NCBI GenBank assembly: GCA_029784595.1
Contig: JAJETZ010000001.1
Span: 353,350 to 417,349, forward strand
Direction: 5' to 3'
Length of the DNA stretch: 64,000 bases
Origin: Wolbachia endosymbiont of Meromenopon meropis
GTDB taxonomy: Bacteria; Pseudomonadota; Alphaproteobacteria; Rickettsiales; Anaplasmataceae
Part shown: one piece after another, positions 1 through 10,228 of the stretch
Position numbering within the stretch: the stretch's first letter is position 1
Layout of the letters: every line of letters starts with the position of its first letter
Position numbers and translations under genes: made by a program
The notes under the pieces: model-generated
Database searches by the model: none
What the model was told of the DNA's origin: nothing
Seen by the model: the letters and a program-made list of their open reading frames with translations, nothing else

Positions 1-477
1 CACATGGTAGAAATTATTAGCAAAATTAATAGAACGCTAAGAAAATTAACTCATGAAATGGAAAGAGAGCCTACATTAGAGGAATTAAGCACAGAACTTG
101 GTATGCCATTAGAGAGAATACGCAAGGTTATGAAAATAGCAAGAGATCCTGTAAGTCTTGAAGCTCCAACAGGAAAAGATGATAGTAGTACATTTGGTGA
201 TTGTATAGAAGACAAAAGAGTTTCAAAACCAGAAGATGCTGCCATACTTGCTGATTTGCGTGGTATTACAACTAACGTTCTCGCAACATTAACGCCAAAA
301 GAAGAAAGAATTCTGAGAATGCGCTTTGGCCTTGGTAAGGATGGAAAGGAGCATACTTTAGAAGAAGTAGGAAGAATTTTTAACGTAACACGTGAAAGAA
401 TTAGGCAAATAGAAGCAAAAGCGCTGCGTAAATTAAAGCATCCAAGTCGTGCTAGAAAACTTAGAGGATTTTTTTAA
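1..477 (+). CDS. rpoD: RNA polymerase sigma-70 factor RpoD, 3' end only
   Basis: This is the C-terminal 158 residues of the primary sigma factor, cut by the left window edge. The frame is open from base 1, and the first visible residues (HMVEIISKINR) match the end of region 3 of RpoD. Region 3 continues with EREPTLEEL. Region 4 carries LTPKEERILRMRFGLG, then the -35-binding helix-turn-helix VTRERIRQIEAKALRKL and the usual terminal motif KHPSRARKLRGFF. RpoD directs core RNA polymerase to -35/-10 promoters, and good matches to that promoter type occur later in this window (upstream of rpsD and tsaB). The N-terminal part lies outside. The stop is TAA at 475-477. The identification is secure. Confidence 0.97.
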   Translation, partial: HMVEIISKINRTLRKLTHEMEREPTLEELSTELGMPLERIRKVMKIARDPVSLEAPTGKDDSSTFGDCIEDKRVSKPEDAAILADLRGITTNVLATLTPKEERILRMRFGLGKDGKEHTLEEVGRIFNVTRERIRQIEAKALRKLKHPSRARKLRGFF

Positions 478-1163
478 AGATGACAAAGTTCTGCTATTTC
501 TGAGCAGGGATAATTCTAATAGAACTGCTTCAAATTATTATAATTATAGGAGAAAAATATTAAGTTTCTTATTCTTATTTAAATACAAGTTTTATTAAAA
601 TAGTCCATCTTCATTCATAAAAACAAAACTCTATTTATTAGAGCCATCACACAAATCTACCAATTTGCAATGAAGCTTTTAAATGTTTAAGCTTAAGTTT
701 ACTTTTAATCCTATGCTACATGGGGCAGCATAAGAGAGGAAATACAATAAAAAAATAACGTGTTATTGTATTTTCTTATTTTTACTATTCAAAATAGGAA
801 TTTTAATATAAAGTTGTATACATTACATCTAGGCTTCATCTATTTATTAATAGTTTATTGATATAACAGACAAGAGTTATACATAAGGTTTTTAATAAAA
901 AATATTGACAACGATTGTCACATGTTATTGGATTTTTGTTTTTATTTTTATTCTTATTTTTATAAAGTTTAATGCAGAGTATCTACATACTTCTTTCATT
1001 ATCTTAAATTCGAAAATATAATTAAATACGCATAACTAATTCTATTAGTATCAGAAAAACTTTTTTTTAAAATACTGCTGATTTTTTCAATTTAATAATT
1101 AAACTCAATATGAAATATTATTTCATTTATGGGCATTTAATGGTTAATAGAGTTATTCATTGA
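478..1163. other. Gap without recognisable gene, rpoD to rsmE
   Basis: No plausible reading frame is seen in these 686 bases. The notable structure is a hairpin at 740-773. A 6-bp inverted repeat with a CGA loop (TGACAA/TTGTCA) lies at 906-920; its left arm sits in a TTGACA hexamer, but I see no convincing -10 at the right distance. Confidence 0.6.
740..780 (+). terminator. Possible terminator hairpin downstream of rpoD
   Basis: AAATACAATAA (740-750) pairs perfectly with TTATTGTATTT (763-773) around a 12-base loop, and a T-rich tail follows. It lies 260 bases after the rpoD stop, so it could end a long rpoD transcript. The stem is almost all A-T, so it is weak as an intrinsic terminator. Confidence 0.3.
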
Positions 1164-1910
1164 ATGAAAAAAATTAGACTTTACATTGATAATAAAACAT
1201 TATCACAAGATATTAGTTTAGAGCTTACTCCAAAGCAAAGCCATTATACTTGCAATGTTATGCGACTCAAAAAAAATAATAACCTTTTCATATTTAATGG
1301 AAGGGATGGAGAATGGTTAGGAGAAATAGTTAGCATATCGCATAATAAATTAGTTAAAGTTGTAATTAAACAGTGCGTAAAACGACAGGAGGAGTGCAAA
1401 AAAAACTTATATTTATATTGCCCTATAGTAAAAAATAACGCTTTAAATAATATAATAAGGCAAGCAACTGAAATGGGGGTAACGTGCATTCAGTTTATTG
1501 TAACGGAATATACGGCAGTTAAAAGTGTTAATCTAACTAGAACAAGATTACAGGCAATTGAAGCAGCGCAACAATGTGGTAGAATAAATGTGCCAGAAAT
1601 TTTACCTGCTATTAATTTTCGTGATTTACCCGACTCTCAAGATAGAAATTTTATCTTATGTAACAAAACAGAACAAAAAGAACATTTTAATAAAATTCAT
1701 AAAAACAAAAAAAACATTGCTGTTATTGTTGGTCCTGAAGGTGGTTTTTCATGCAATGAGCTTAATTTTGCTGATAAATTCTGTCAAAAATTAAATCTAG
1801 GTAAAAGGACTTTGAGGGTAGATACTGCTGTAGTTGCTGCACTTACTTTTGCTAACATAAATACTATCTACTTATACAAAGTTTGTACTAATAATGAAGC
1901 CTTGAATTGA
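1164..1910 (+). CDS. rsmE: 16S rRNA (uracil1498-N3)-methyltransferase RsmE
   Basis: RsmE methylates N3 of U1498 in 16S rRNA of the assembled 30S subunit, using S-adenosylmethionine. At 248 residues it has normal family length. The N-terminal half (about 1-75) fits the PUA-like RNA-binding domain. The C-terminal half is the SPOUT (trefoil-knot) methyltransferase domain, with AAQQCGR at 134-140, the SAM-loop GPEGG at 190-194 and the knot motif LGKRTLRVDTA at 212-222. All are characteristic of the family. The ATG at 1164 puts the PUA-like start where it is expected. The gene stands alone, with gaps of 686 bases upstream and about 2.5 kb downstream. A 7-bp hairpin (CAATAAT/ATTATTG, loop CGC, 1923-1939) begins 13 bases after the stop and might end its transcript. 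Confidence 0.93.
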   Translation: MKKIRLYIDNKTLSQDISLELTPKQSHYTCNVMRLKKNNNLFIFNGRDGEWLGEIVSISHNKLVKVVIKQCVKRQEECKKNLYLYCPIVKNNALNNIIRQATEMGVTCIQFIVTEYTAVKSVNLTRTRLQAIEAAQQCGRINVPEILPAINFRDLPDSQDRNFILCNKTEQKEHFNKIHKNKKNIAVIVGPEGGFSCNELNFADKFCQKLNLGKRTLRVDTAVVAALTFANINTIYLYKVCTNNEALN

Positions 1911-4397
1911 ACTACATTCTCTCAATAATCGCATTATTGCTAGATAACTCTCTAGATTTATCTATATTGAAATCAGATTCTTTTTTTTTCTAGACCATGA
2001 ATGATTCTCGCATATGAAAAGCTGCAAAGTTTTTGTGCGATCATCAAAAATCTTTTTTTAATTAAAAAATTATTGACAGACCTCTTCATTTTTTTTTGCG
2101 CTTTAACACTTTTTGAATCTCAACTGCACTTTAAAAGTTAAGAGCCATACTGCTTTATATTTGTTGCTTAATCTTTTTGTTTTTTTTACTGAATTGCATT
2201 AGATTTTAAAATAATTTCTCTACTATTATCTCTACATTTGGTATTATACACATTAATCTCTAAGTAATAAAACCCAATTATTAATAGCATTTTTGTAGCC
2301 TATTACAATATTCTAATGCTTTATTTTATAATCGAATAATTCGATTTTCCTAAATTTAATTGCTCAACTATCTTTACAGATTATACGTTTCTAACAATAG
2401 AATTAGCGCAATACTTATAAGCTAATAGCTATATTTTTAAATTAAATTTGAAAAATACTTTTTCATGATTACTTACAAGAAAATCTTAATTTTAAATCTC
2501 ATATAAACACGTTTATTATATTAATATGTAATTTTTTTATTTGATGTTGTCGAATTCTTCATAATTTCAATTTCTTTAGTATAAAAACAAGTAAATATTT
2601 ATACTTTTATAAGTGTAACACACATAACTTACATAAATCTTTTTTTTCTAAAATTTATCTTTAAATAAAAATTCAAATATTTATCATTTTTACAATATTC
2701 GTTTTTTAAAATTTTATGCTGCCTTTCTTAATTATCAATAAAATATATATCATACTTCTTAAGTATAGTGTATAGTAAATTTACTAATATTTTTCTTACT
2801 TTATATAAAATATTTTTCTATATGCTTATTAGCACGCTCAACTATAACTAAAGGTAAGATCAGATTATATTTAAGTCATGCTAATATAGTTACTAATACA
2901 CAATATAGACTTATAAAAACTTATATCCTATAAATTATAGATAAAAAATTAAAATTCCAAAAATTTATATCAATTTAATCCATGGCTCAATAAACTGAAA
3001 TTTTTTTCAATACAGATTTATAAAAATAATCAAATTTTAAAGTTGAAATTATTGTTTACAATTCAATTGGTTTTTATAACTGATTAATTTGTTGTAACTA
3101 AAATTTAATGCATCTATAAATGACCAGTTTTTATCATTTGAAATATCTGTGTAAAAAGATCTATTAGGTAAAAAATTTAATTTACTAAGCAACTTTTTAC
3201 TAAAAACCCAATTGAATATCTAATTACAATAGAAATTGTTATCTTATATTTTTAGTTTGAAATTCTTTTTTTTATTAAAGAACGTGTTAACAGATGCATA
3301 CATTAAAGTTTATAATTTAAATTATAAATTTAACGCTGTGTCGCATATGATATCTCTTTTGCTTTTATAAAAGCAAAATCACAATACATCACATTTTCTT
3401 AGATTTTTTAAAAAATATAAAATACATAAAAATATCATTACTTAATATTATTTGATAGATTGTTTCCCTTATTATTTCAGTAAACAAAAGTGATTTGTTT
3501 TAATTATGAAAAAATGTTACTATAATAATTTTTATACTAAATAAGATACACATGTAGGATGTATATAATCCATAATATAGTTTCTCTTTTTTTTTTAATT
3601 ACACAGCCTACTAATAAATAGTAAACTACTCACACTCTGAATATACTAAATTAAAAATTAAATTTTCTTATTCTCTGCAGTAGATATATACTGCATTTTA
3701 AAATCATCTACTGTGAAATTGTACACAATGCATTCCACATTTGTTCATTCATTATAATACTGTTAAATTAAACGTTCATCTTATTTAAGATACCTCTAAA
3801 ATATTCCAATATAGAAAAATCATTCACACAATAGAATCCCATAATAATCGTTAATGATTATTATGATTTTAATACTAGTAAACTGCATTTTTAATCCCTT
3901 TACTGATACATATTCAAATATGTATTATTTTAAAAAAGCTTATACTTGTCTTCATCTTTGTGAATCTTTATATTATAAAAGAGCAGTTTTAATAAGAACT
4001 TCTTTTAATAGAAAAATACACGGACAGATATATTATAATATATATATTATACCATATATATCACGTAGACAATAAATGAACAATAGTAGAGAAACTATAT
4101 TATTATTCAATATATTATATTTCTCATATAGAATCAATCTAAAAAGATTTAGAAAGCAATATTTCATCCAGGCAATTCATTTTTTTTAATATTTATCATT
4201 CTTTATTAAGATCGAGATTCTAAATTTCGACTAAAATAGTCGAACAAAGAAATGAATATATCAACAAGCGCAGCTCTTTATAAGAATAAATTATTCTGTC
4301 AATTGATTAAACGGCAGTACACCACTTATTCAATACTTACTATCATAAATTAACAAATAGATACAATAAATTTTATTAAAAATAACTTTAATAAATA
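1911..4397. other. 2.5-kb gap with palindromes, no recognisable gene
   Basis: I see no gene. A 73-codon open frame at 3854-4075 has no recognisable sequence and looks like chance in AT-rich DNA. Structured spots are a small hairpin at 1923-1939 after rsmE; two perfect palindromes close together, 3309-3328 (20 bases) and 3357-3378 (22 bases); a hairpin TGCAGTA/TACTGCA at 3676-3695; a 10-bp perfect hairpin with a 6-base loop at 3840-3865; and TTCGACTA/TAGTCGAA with loop AAA at 4226-4244. The last lies about 150 bases past the stop of the minus-strand transporter gene and could help end that transcript. Confidence 0.6.
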
Positions 4398-5291
4398 TCA
4401 ATGTTTAAGTATCTTATCATCTACACACTCATCATATTCAATTTCAACTGTTGAATGTACTATTTCAAATTTATTCAGCAATATTTTTTTTATACGATAT
4501 AAGATATCAGTATATTGAACAGTTTGTTTAATTTTGGCGTGCATAGTTATTATGAAATAATTATCAGAAAGTGACCACGCATGTATATGATGTACATCTA
4601 TTACTTCAGGTAAATCAGATCTGATCTCTCTTTTTATCTCTTCAACAGATATACTATCTGGTGTACCTTCAAGAAGAATATGACAGGAATTCTTGAGAAT
4701 TTTATAACCGCTATTCAAAATTATTGCACTGATAAATACTGACAATATTGGATCTACTATTTGCCATTCAGTAAGCATGATAGCTATAGACGCAAGTATT
4801 GCAGATAAGGAACCTAAAATATCTCCTATAATATGAAACACAGCGCTTTTTATGTTTAAGTTGCTTTCACATTTATGCAATATAAAATATACTATAATAT
4901 TAGTAATCAGGCCAATTGAGGCAATTATTAACATAATCTTCCATTCAATATTAACTGGGAAAATTAATCTTTTTATTGATTCAATTATAATTACTATTGC
5001 AATTAGAAATAAAGTTAACCCATTAACAAATGCTGCGATTATCTGTAAACGATGATACCCGTATGATCTTTGCATATCGGATTTTTTAGTTGAAAATCTA
5101 TGCGCAGCCCAGCTTAAAATTAAAGCACAAAGGTCAGCAAGCATATGTACTGCATCTGATAGTAAAGCAAGAGAATGCGAAATTATCCCACCTATTATCT
5201 CCACGAACATAGTTATCATTACTACTATTATAGAATAGACTAAACGTCTAGACTCTGCTGCCAAGTGTTTACCGTTATGTACCACTACCAT
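4398..5291 (-). CDS. Cation diffusion facilitator, zinc-type metal exporter
   Basis: This is a member of the CDF family (CzcD/ZitB type), inner-membrane proteins that export divalent metal in exchange for protons. Six hydrophobic segments are visible, followed by a cytoplasmic ferredoxin-like C-terminal domain (VHHIHAWSLS). The transport site is present: HxxxD in TM2 (H49-MLA-D53, preceded by SDAV) and HxxxD in TM5 (H153-IIG-D157). The His/Asp pattern is the zinc-selective version of the site, so zinc is the likeliest substrate, by family knowledge. The frame is open upstream into tRNA-Val, but residues encoded there are tRNA sequence. The ATG at 5291, 27 bases after the tRNA, gives 297 residues, normal for the family. 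It may be co-transcribed with tRNA-Val. No metal regulator is seen. Confidence 0.9.
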   Translation of the reverse strand: MVVVHNGKHLAAESRRLVYSIIVVMITMFVEIIGGIISHSLALLSDAVHMLADLCALILSWAAHRFSTKKSDMQRSYGYHRLQIIAAFVNGLTLFLIAIVIIIESIKRLIFPVNIEWKIMLIIASIGLITNIIVYFILHKCESNLNIKSAVFHIIGDILGSLSAILASIAIMLTEWQIVDPILSVFISAIILNSGYKILKNSCHILLEGTPDSISVEEIKREIRSDLPEVIDVHHIHAWSLSDNYFIITMHAKIKQTVQYTDILYRIKKILLNKFEIVHSTVEIEYDECVDDKILKH

Positions 5292-5317
5292 ATAAATTCT
5301 TACGAAAGAATGAAAAA

Positions 5318-5391
5318 TGGGTAACACTGGACTTGAACCAGCGACCGCTTGCATGTCAAGCAAGTGCTCTACCCAACTGAGCTAATTACCC
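5318..5391 (-). tRNA. tRNA-Val (GAC)
   Basis: Read on the minus strand this folds as a full cloverleaf: acceptor GGGTAAT/GTTACCC, D-arm GCTC/GAGC, anticodon stem CTTGC/GCAAG with loop TTGACAT giving anticodon GAC, and a T-arm with TTCAAGT. The discriminator base is A. CCA is not encoded. It lies 27 bases upstream of the CDF gene on the same strand. Confidence 0.95.
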
Positions 5392-6757
5392 ATTTTATAG
5401 TTTTACTATAGTAATTCAACATAACAAAAGTCAATTTACTTTTAAATAATATTATTTTTTACACAACATTCATCGCAATACGCGCACATATAAATAAACA
5501 GTTTTGTAAGAGAAAAATTAAACTTCACTCAACTAAGTTAAAAACCACTTTTATTGTAAATATAATCTTTGATTAAAATAGTAAATTACTACTTAATTTT
5601 AAGTTTATGCAAACTTTAAATAATAAAACTATCAAGATTAGTATCTATTATCTTAGAATTTAATTATTCACATAATCTCCACTTGTATATTTTTTAAATT
5701 AAATCTTAATTTGACTTATATAGAAAAAATATAAAACGAACTTGTATAAATTGTTTTAAAATATCAAAAAAAAATCTTTTGTTCTGTAAGACATTGTCAA
5801 AAAGCTTTTGTATCAAGATGACAAACTAAATGAAAAATTTTAGAGATGATTTAAATTAACTTAACAAAATTTAGGTTCTTAGAACAAGATTAGAAAATTA
5901 TATTAAAAAATATCATCGACTGAGCTTTTTAACAATACAGAATGTATCGTTCTTTCGTACGTATAATATATCACAAAGCTTTTTAGAATTTGAATTTAAT
6001 TCAAATGAGCATTTTTTATTTTTTTAAAAACAAAAAACGCTATCAAATATTTATTGTATATAAATACAACAAAATAGCTTGCTTAAAAGTCATCAAAATT
6101 AAAGATCGAAATTGTCATGCATTTTTATATACTTCCTTTATTCTGCTTTCTTCATTAGGATGAGAGATCATGTAACAAAATTCTCAATTGCACAATTTAT
6201 TTAATCTAATTAGAGTTAAGAAATGACCCAATAAAAAAATGAAAATTTTATAATAAAATGATAAACCTTATGTTTATATTTTAAAAATTCTGACTCGAAC
6301 TTAATATAAAATAATTAAAATTGCAATAATAGTTATTATGTAGTATAGCGCGCTCCGTACTTATAAACAATAAGATTAATTACAAAATTAATAATATAGT
6401 TAACTTAATCTTTACTTCAAAAAGAAATACACATAGTATTATCATACTGTTGTTTTTTATATTATTAAGTAAGTTTAATTTGCAACTCTACGTATGTCTT
6501 CTCTTTAATTTCAGTGCAATTATAATATTGCAAGATGCGATATAGACCAACTGTAAAAAGTATTTTTTTACTTTTGAATATTCTTATTGTGATAATTTTG
6601 CTCTATTAAAGATAAAAATCTTTAAGACACAATTTTCTTTAACAACTATTTATTTAAAATATAAAGATGTAAAAAATACAGAGATTTTATGCTAATAAAA
6701 AAGGTACATTAAATCTAATAAAGCTTTATAAAAAGCTTTTACATTAATTAAAAAAAA
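5392..6757. other. 1.4-kb gap between tRNA-Val and tktA, no recognisable gene
   Basis: No coding frame is supported. A hairpin ATTTGAAT/ATTCAAAT with loop TTA (5988-6006) is followed by a T-rich tract on the plus strand, although no plus-strand gene precedes it. The repeated AAAGCTTT at 6720-6727 and 6732-6739 can form a hairpin just past the tktA stop on the minus strand, but without a U-run. Confidence 0.55.
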
Positions 6758-8716
6758 TTATTGAATATAAACTAATTTCTCGCACACGGATTTTACTATA
6801 TTATCAGCGTTGATATTAAAATGCTCATAGAGTGTTTTATAAGGCGCCGATTCCCCAAAATTTTTCATACCAATAAATATGCCTTTTGAATCTATATACT
6901 TAGACCATCCCATTTCACTTCCAGCCTCTACTGCAACTTTGATGCTGTCATTATCTAATATTGACGCTTTATACTCATCACTTTGTTCATCAAAAAGCCT
7001 CCAACATGGAATAGAAACAATTCTTGTACCTATACCTTTTTTTTGCAATTTTTCTCTTGCTTGAACTGCAATTTCAACTTCCGATCCAGTCGCAAATATA
7101 GTTACTTCTAACTTTTCTAAATATTCACATAAAATGTATGCGCCAAATTTCGATAAATTAGCAAATTGATAAGCATCAAAATGGAATTTGCGCATGTAAT
7201 TTACACTTTGTCTTGACAAGGCAAAAAGTACTGGCGAATCTTTTTTTTTTAATGCAATGCTAATACACTCTAAGGTTTCGATTGCATCAGCTGGCCTAAA
7301 TACATACAAATTTGGTATAGCGCGAAGAGAGGCCAAGTGCTCTATCGGCTGATGAGTTGAACCATCTTCTCCTACTCCAATTGAGTCGTGAGTCATTACA
7401 TATATCACTCGCTGTTTCATCATGGCTGAAAGCCGTATAGCAGGACGACAATAATCTGAAAACACCAAGAAAGTACCTCCATAAGGAAGAATCCCACCAT
7501 AAAGAGCCATACCATTCATACAGGCTGCCATAGCATGTTCTCTCACTCCATAATGGATATAAGAACCTCCATAATTATTTCTATTTATCACTTCCATATG
7601 CTTATATTTAGTGCAATTTGATCCAGTAAGATCAGCAGATCCACCAATCAATTCGGGCATAGACTCAGTTAAAAGTCCCATTACTCTTCCGAAAGAAAAT
7701 CGAGTAGCTTCGTTTGGCATTGTTTCATGTATTTGCTTCTTGAGATTGGCCAAATCGCTCTCAATATTACTTGGTAGTCGCTTATCAAGTCTTCTTTGTA
7801 ACTCTTTATTTGCCAAAGAGACGTAGTTCTGTTTTGCTCTCTTCACTGTTTTCATCCAGGCATTTTTCAAGTTTTCTGGAACATGAAATGGCTCATAATT
7901 CCAATTTAATTTCTCTTTCATCTTTTTTATATCTGATTTCATAAAAGCACCACTATGAGCTGAAGACGTATTGGCGCGACTTGAAAATTTTCCTATGATG
8001 GTTTTGCAACAAATAAGCGATGGCTTATCAGATTTATGTGCTTGTTTTATCGCAAGTGATATCGAATTAAAGTCATGGCCATAAATTTTGTTAACACTCC
8101 ATCCATAAGATGAAAAACGTTTTTTTACGTCATCAGAACAAGAAAGGTTAGTAGAACCATCTATAGAAATATCATTATCATCAAAAAGAACTATCAACTT
8201 ATTCAACTTGAGATGTCCAGCAAGTGACGCAGCTTCATGACTTATTCCCTCCATAAGACAACCGTCTCCAACCACTACATAAGTATAGTGATTAATTCCG
8301 AACTGTTTTTTTTTAAGTATTGCTTCAGCAAGTGCCATACCGACTGAGGTTGCAAATCCCTGCCCAAGCGGGCCAGTTGTTGCTTCTATACCAGGAGTCA
8401 ACCCAAATTCAGGATGACCAGGAGTTTTAGATGTAAGCTGTCTAAAATTTTTTAATTCATCTATACTAATGTAGCCCGTTAGATATAATATTGAATACAG
8501 CAGCATTGAACCATGACCATTTGAGAGGATAAAACGATCTCTATTGAACCATTTAGAATCATCTGGATTGTGATTTAGATACTTAGCAAATAAAACAGTT
8601 ACAACGTCTGCCATACCAAGAGGCATACCTAGATGCCCAGAGTTTGCTTTTTGTACTGCGTCAATTGATAAAAAACGAACAGCATTCGCCATGGATTCTA
8701 AAGGTAAATTGTTCAT
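6758..8716 (-). CDS. tktA: Transketolase
   Basis: Transketolase is the thiamine-diphosphate enzyme of the non-oxidative pentose phosphate pathway. It moves two-carbon units between ketose and aldose phosphates, supplying ribose-5-phosphate and erythrose-4-phosphate. The 652 residues are full length. The N-terminal cofactor domain shows SGHLGMPLG (27-35), GHGS, PGHPE and the ThDP-binding GDG...ND motif (150-182). The pyrimidine-binding domain follows with ADLTGSN, GVREHAMAACMNG and THDSIGVGEDGSTHQP, then the C-terminal domain with FATGSEVEIA. The ATG start is where the family begins. It is transcribed away from rpsD across a shared 110-base intergenic region. With gpmI in this window it fits a metabolism that builds sugars from triose phosphates, as known for the family, rather than using glucose. 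Confidence 0.97.
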   Translation of the reverse strand: MNNLPLESMANAVRFLSIDAVQKANSGHLGMPLGMADVVTVLFAKYLNHNPDDSKWFNRDRFILSNGHGSMLLYSILYLTGYISIDELKNFRQLTSKTPGHPEFGLTPGIEATTGPLGQGFATSVGMALAEAILKKKQFGINHYTYVVVGDGCLMEGISHEAASLAGHLKLNKLIVLFDDNDISIDGSTNLSCSDDVKKRFSSYGWSVNKIYGHDFNSISLAIKQAHKSDKPSLICCKTIIGKFSSRANTSSAHSGAFMKSDIKKMKEKLNWNYEPFHVPENLKNAWMKTVKRAKQNYVSLANKELQRRLDKRLPSNIESDLANLKKQIHETMPNEATRFSFGRVMGLLTESMPELIGGSADLTGSNCTKYKHMEVINRNNYGGSYIHYGVREHAMAACMNGMALYGGILPYGGTFLVFSDYCRPAIRLSAMMKQRVIYVMTHDSIGVGEDGSTHQPIEHLASLRAIPNLYVFRPADAIETLECISIALKKKDSPVLFALSRQSVNYMRKFHFDAYQFANLSKFGAYILCEYLEKLEVTIFATGSEVEIAVQAREKLQKKGIGTRIVSIPCWRLFDEQSDEYKASILDNDSIKVAVEAGSEMGWSKYIDSKGIFIGMKNFGESAPYKTLYEHFNINADNIVKSVCEKLVYIQ

Positions 8717-8770
8717 ATATCAATAGAAAAACTTAAATGAAGTATAGAAAATAAAATTAGCAAAAACAAG

Positions 8771-8800
8771 TTGACATTTAATGCCAAAATCTTTGATAAT
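8771..8800 (+). promoter_or_regulatory. Sigma-70 promoter for rpsD
   Basis: A perfect -35 TTGACA (8771-8776) is followed after 18 bases by GATAAT (8795-8800). The ATG of rpsD is 26 bases further on, so the leader would be short. The tktA start lies on the other side in the opposite direction. Confidence 0.65.
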
Positions 8801-8826
8801 CTGCCGTTGGATTGTGAGAGTTTTAT

Positions 8827-9441
8827 ATGACAACTATTATCAATAGAAAATATAGAATTAGTCGTAGACTTGGCATAAATTTATGGGGTAGAGCAAAAGA
8901 TCCAGTGAATAAAAGAAAATATCCTCCAGGTCAACACGGTATTCTTGGATTCAAAAGATTATCTGATTTCGGTAAACAGTTTGCTGCACATAAAAAATTT
9001 AAATTTTATTATGCAATTTCAAGTAAGCAACTTAGACGTATATTTTTAGATGCTTATAATAAAAAGGGTTATACAGCTGATAACTTTATTGGCATCTTAG
9101 AATCAAGATTAAGTTCTATCTTATACCACTCTGGTCTCGTACCCACGATTTATTCTGCAAAACAACTTATATCTCATGGGCATATTACAGTTAATAATAA
9201 AGTAGTAAATATATCAAGCTATCGAGTCAAACCTGGTGATGTAGTAAAAATAAGAGAGAAAGCAGTAAAATTTTCCATAGTGACCGAATCTACAAAAAAA
9301 CAAGAACGCAAAACTCCTGATTATTTAGAGACGAATAATAAAGATTATTCAGTAAAGTTTTTAAGAGTACCACAATACTCTGAAGTTCCTTACTCTACCG
9401 ATATGGAGGTCAATTTGGTGGTAGAGTTCTACTCTAGATAA
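8827..9441 (+). CDS. rpsD: 30S ribosomal protein S4
   Basis: S4 is a primary 16S rRNA binding protein of the small subunit and helps start 30S assembly. The 204 residues show the conserved N-terminal part with [13 protein letters not shown] and KYPPGQHG, the body, and the S4 RNA-binding domain from about residue 95 ([29 protein letters not shown]). The C-terminus is [10 protein letters not shown]. It follows a strong promoter and is trailed after 13 bases by tRNA-Leu on the same strand, so the two probably share a transcript. Confidence 0.97.
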   Translation: MTTIINRKYRISRRLGINLWGRAKDPVNKRKYPPGQHGILGFKRLSDFGKQFAAHKKFKFYYAISSKQLRRIFLDAYNKKGYTADNFIGILESRLSSILYHSGLVPTIYSAKQLISHGHITVNNKVVNISSYRVKPGDVVKIREKAVKFSIVTESTKKQERKTPDYLETNNKDYSVKFLRVPQYSEVPYSTDMEVNLVVEFYSR

Positions 9442-9454
9442 AAAAATATAAAAA

Positions 9455-9538
9455 GCCCGTGTGGCGGAATTGGTAGACGCAGCGGACTTAAAATCCGTGG
9501 GTTTTTAAACCTTGGGAGTTCAAGTCTCCCCATGGGCA
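9455..9538 (+). tRNA. tRNA-Leu (UAA)
   Basis: A class II tRNA with acceptor GCCCGTG/CATGGGC, D-arm with GGTAGACGC, anticodon stem GCGGA/TCCGT enclosing CTTAAAA (anticodon TAA), a short variable arm and T-arm with TTCAAGT. The discriminator base is A. It is 13 bases behind rpsD. Confidence 0.95.
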
Positions 9539-10228
9539 CCGTGTAAGTAAATTTCATTTAATTCACTCTCTTATAAAGGGCAAGATATAAAAATAATAAA
9601 TCGCGCAAAAATATATGTGTTAAAATAACATACAGAAAAGCTCTTAGGAGAAAATCCAAGTTAAATAACTATAATGTGTGACGATGAATTATGATATCTC
9701 AGATTTGTCTAAAGCTAGAAAATTCTAGATTTAACGGAATAAATGTAAATACTAATAAAAATATTGTGCAACAAGAAAAATACTTTCTAAGCAATCAGAA
9801 AACTGCTCTTCGAAGAAGTAATAAAAAAAATACTTAATAAAAACTAAACTTTTTCTAAAATCTATGATTTTGTTTTGATACAAAAGCTAAATAGACTCAC
9901 AGTCTTGTATTTAATTTTCAGATTCAACTTTTATATTTTTTTACAAAATTTTTTTATAGGACATTACTGTACCACACGTGTGTACACTCTCTACCTTAAA
10001 ATTTAAAGTTAAACTTCTTGTGTCGAATTTTATTTAGGACAATAAATTTAAGATTTAATAACGTAGCAAAAAACTCATTAAGATAAATAGCGTGAATATT
10101 TAATTAGCTAACTAGCTTTTATTCATTTTTTTTGACTTGACAAGATATCTTAGAATATCTGATCTTTTCTAAGAAACATATCTGCTCTTTTGAATAAAAA
10201 TATAGAAAATTAATCACTCTATGTGGAT
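9539..10228. other. 690-base gap, no recognisable gene
   Basis: No coding frame is supported. The one distinct structure is CACACGTGTG at 9973-9982, flanked by TGTA and TACA (9968-9986 overall, with one bulged base). It is a rather GC-rich palindrome for this region and resembles a dimeric protein-binding site. It lies about 250 bases past the stop of the minus-strand exonuclease gene. Confidence 0.5.

Noticed and set aside
3854..4075. 73-codon plus-strand frame in the rsmE-CDF gap.
   Set aside because: Composition is dominated by Tyr, Ile and Asn, as expected by chance in AT-rich DNA. The start lies in a hairpin and no family is recognised.
5292..5363. N-terminal extension of the CDF protein (MLDMQAVAGSSPVLP).
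   Set aside because: Most of these codons are tRNA-Val sequence or the short spacer; ATG 5291 is the natural start.
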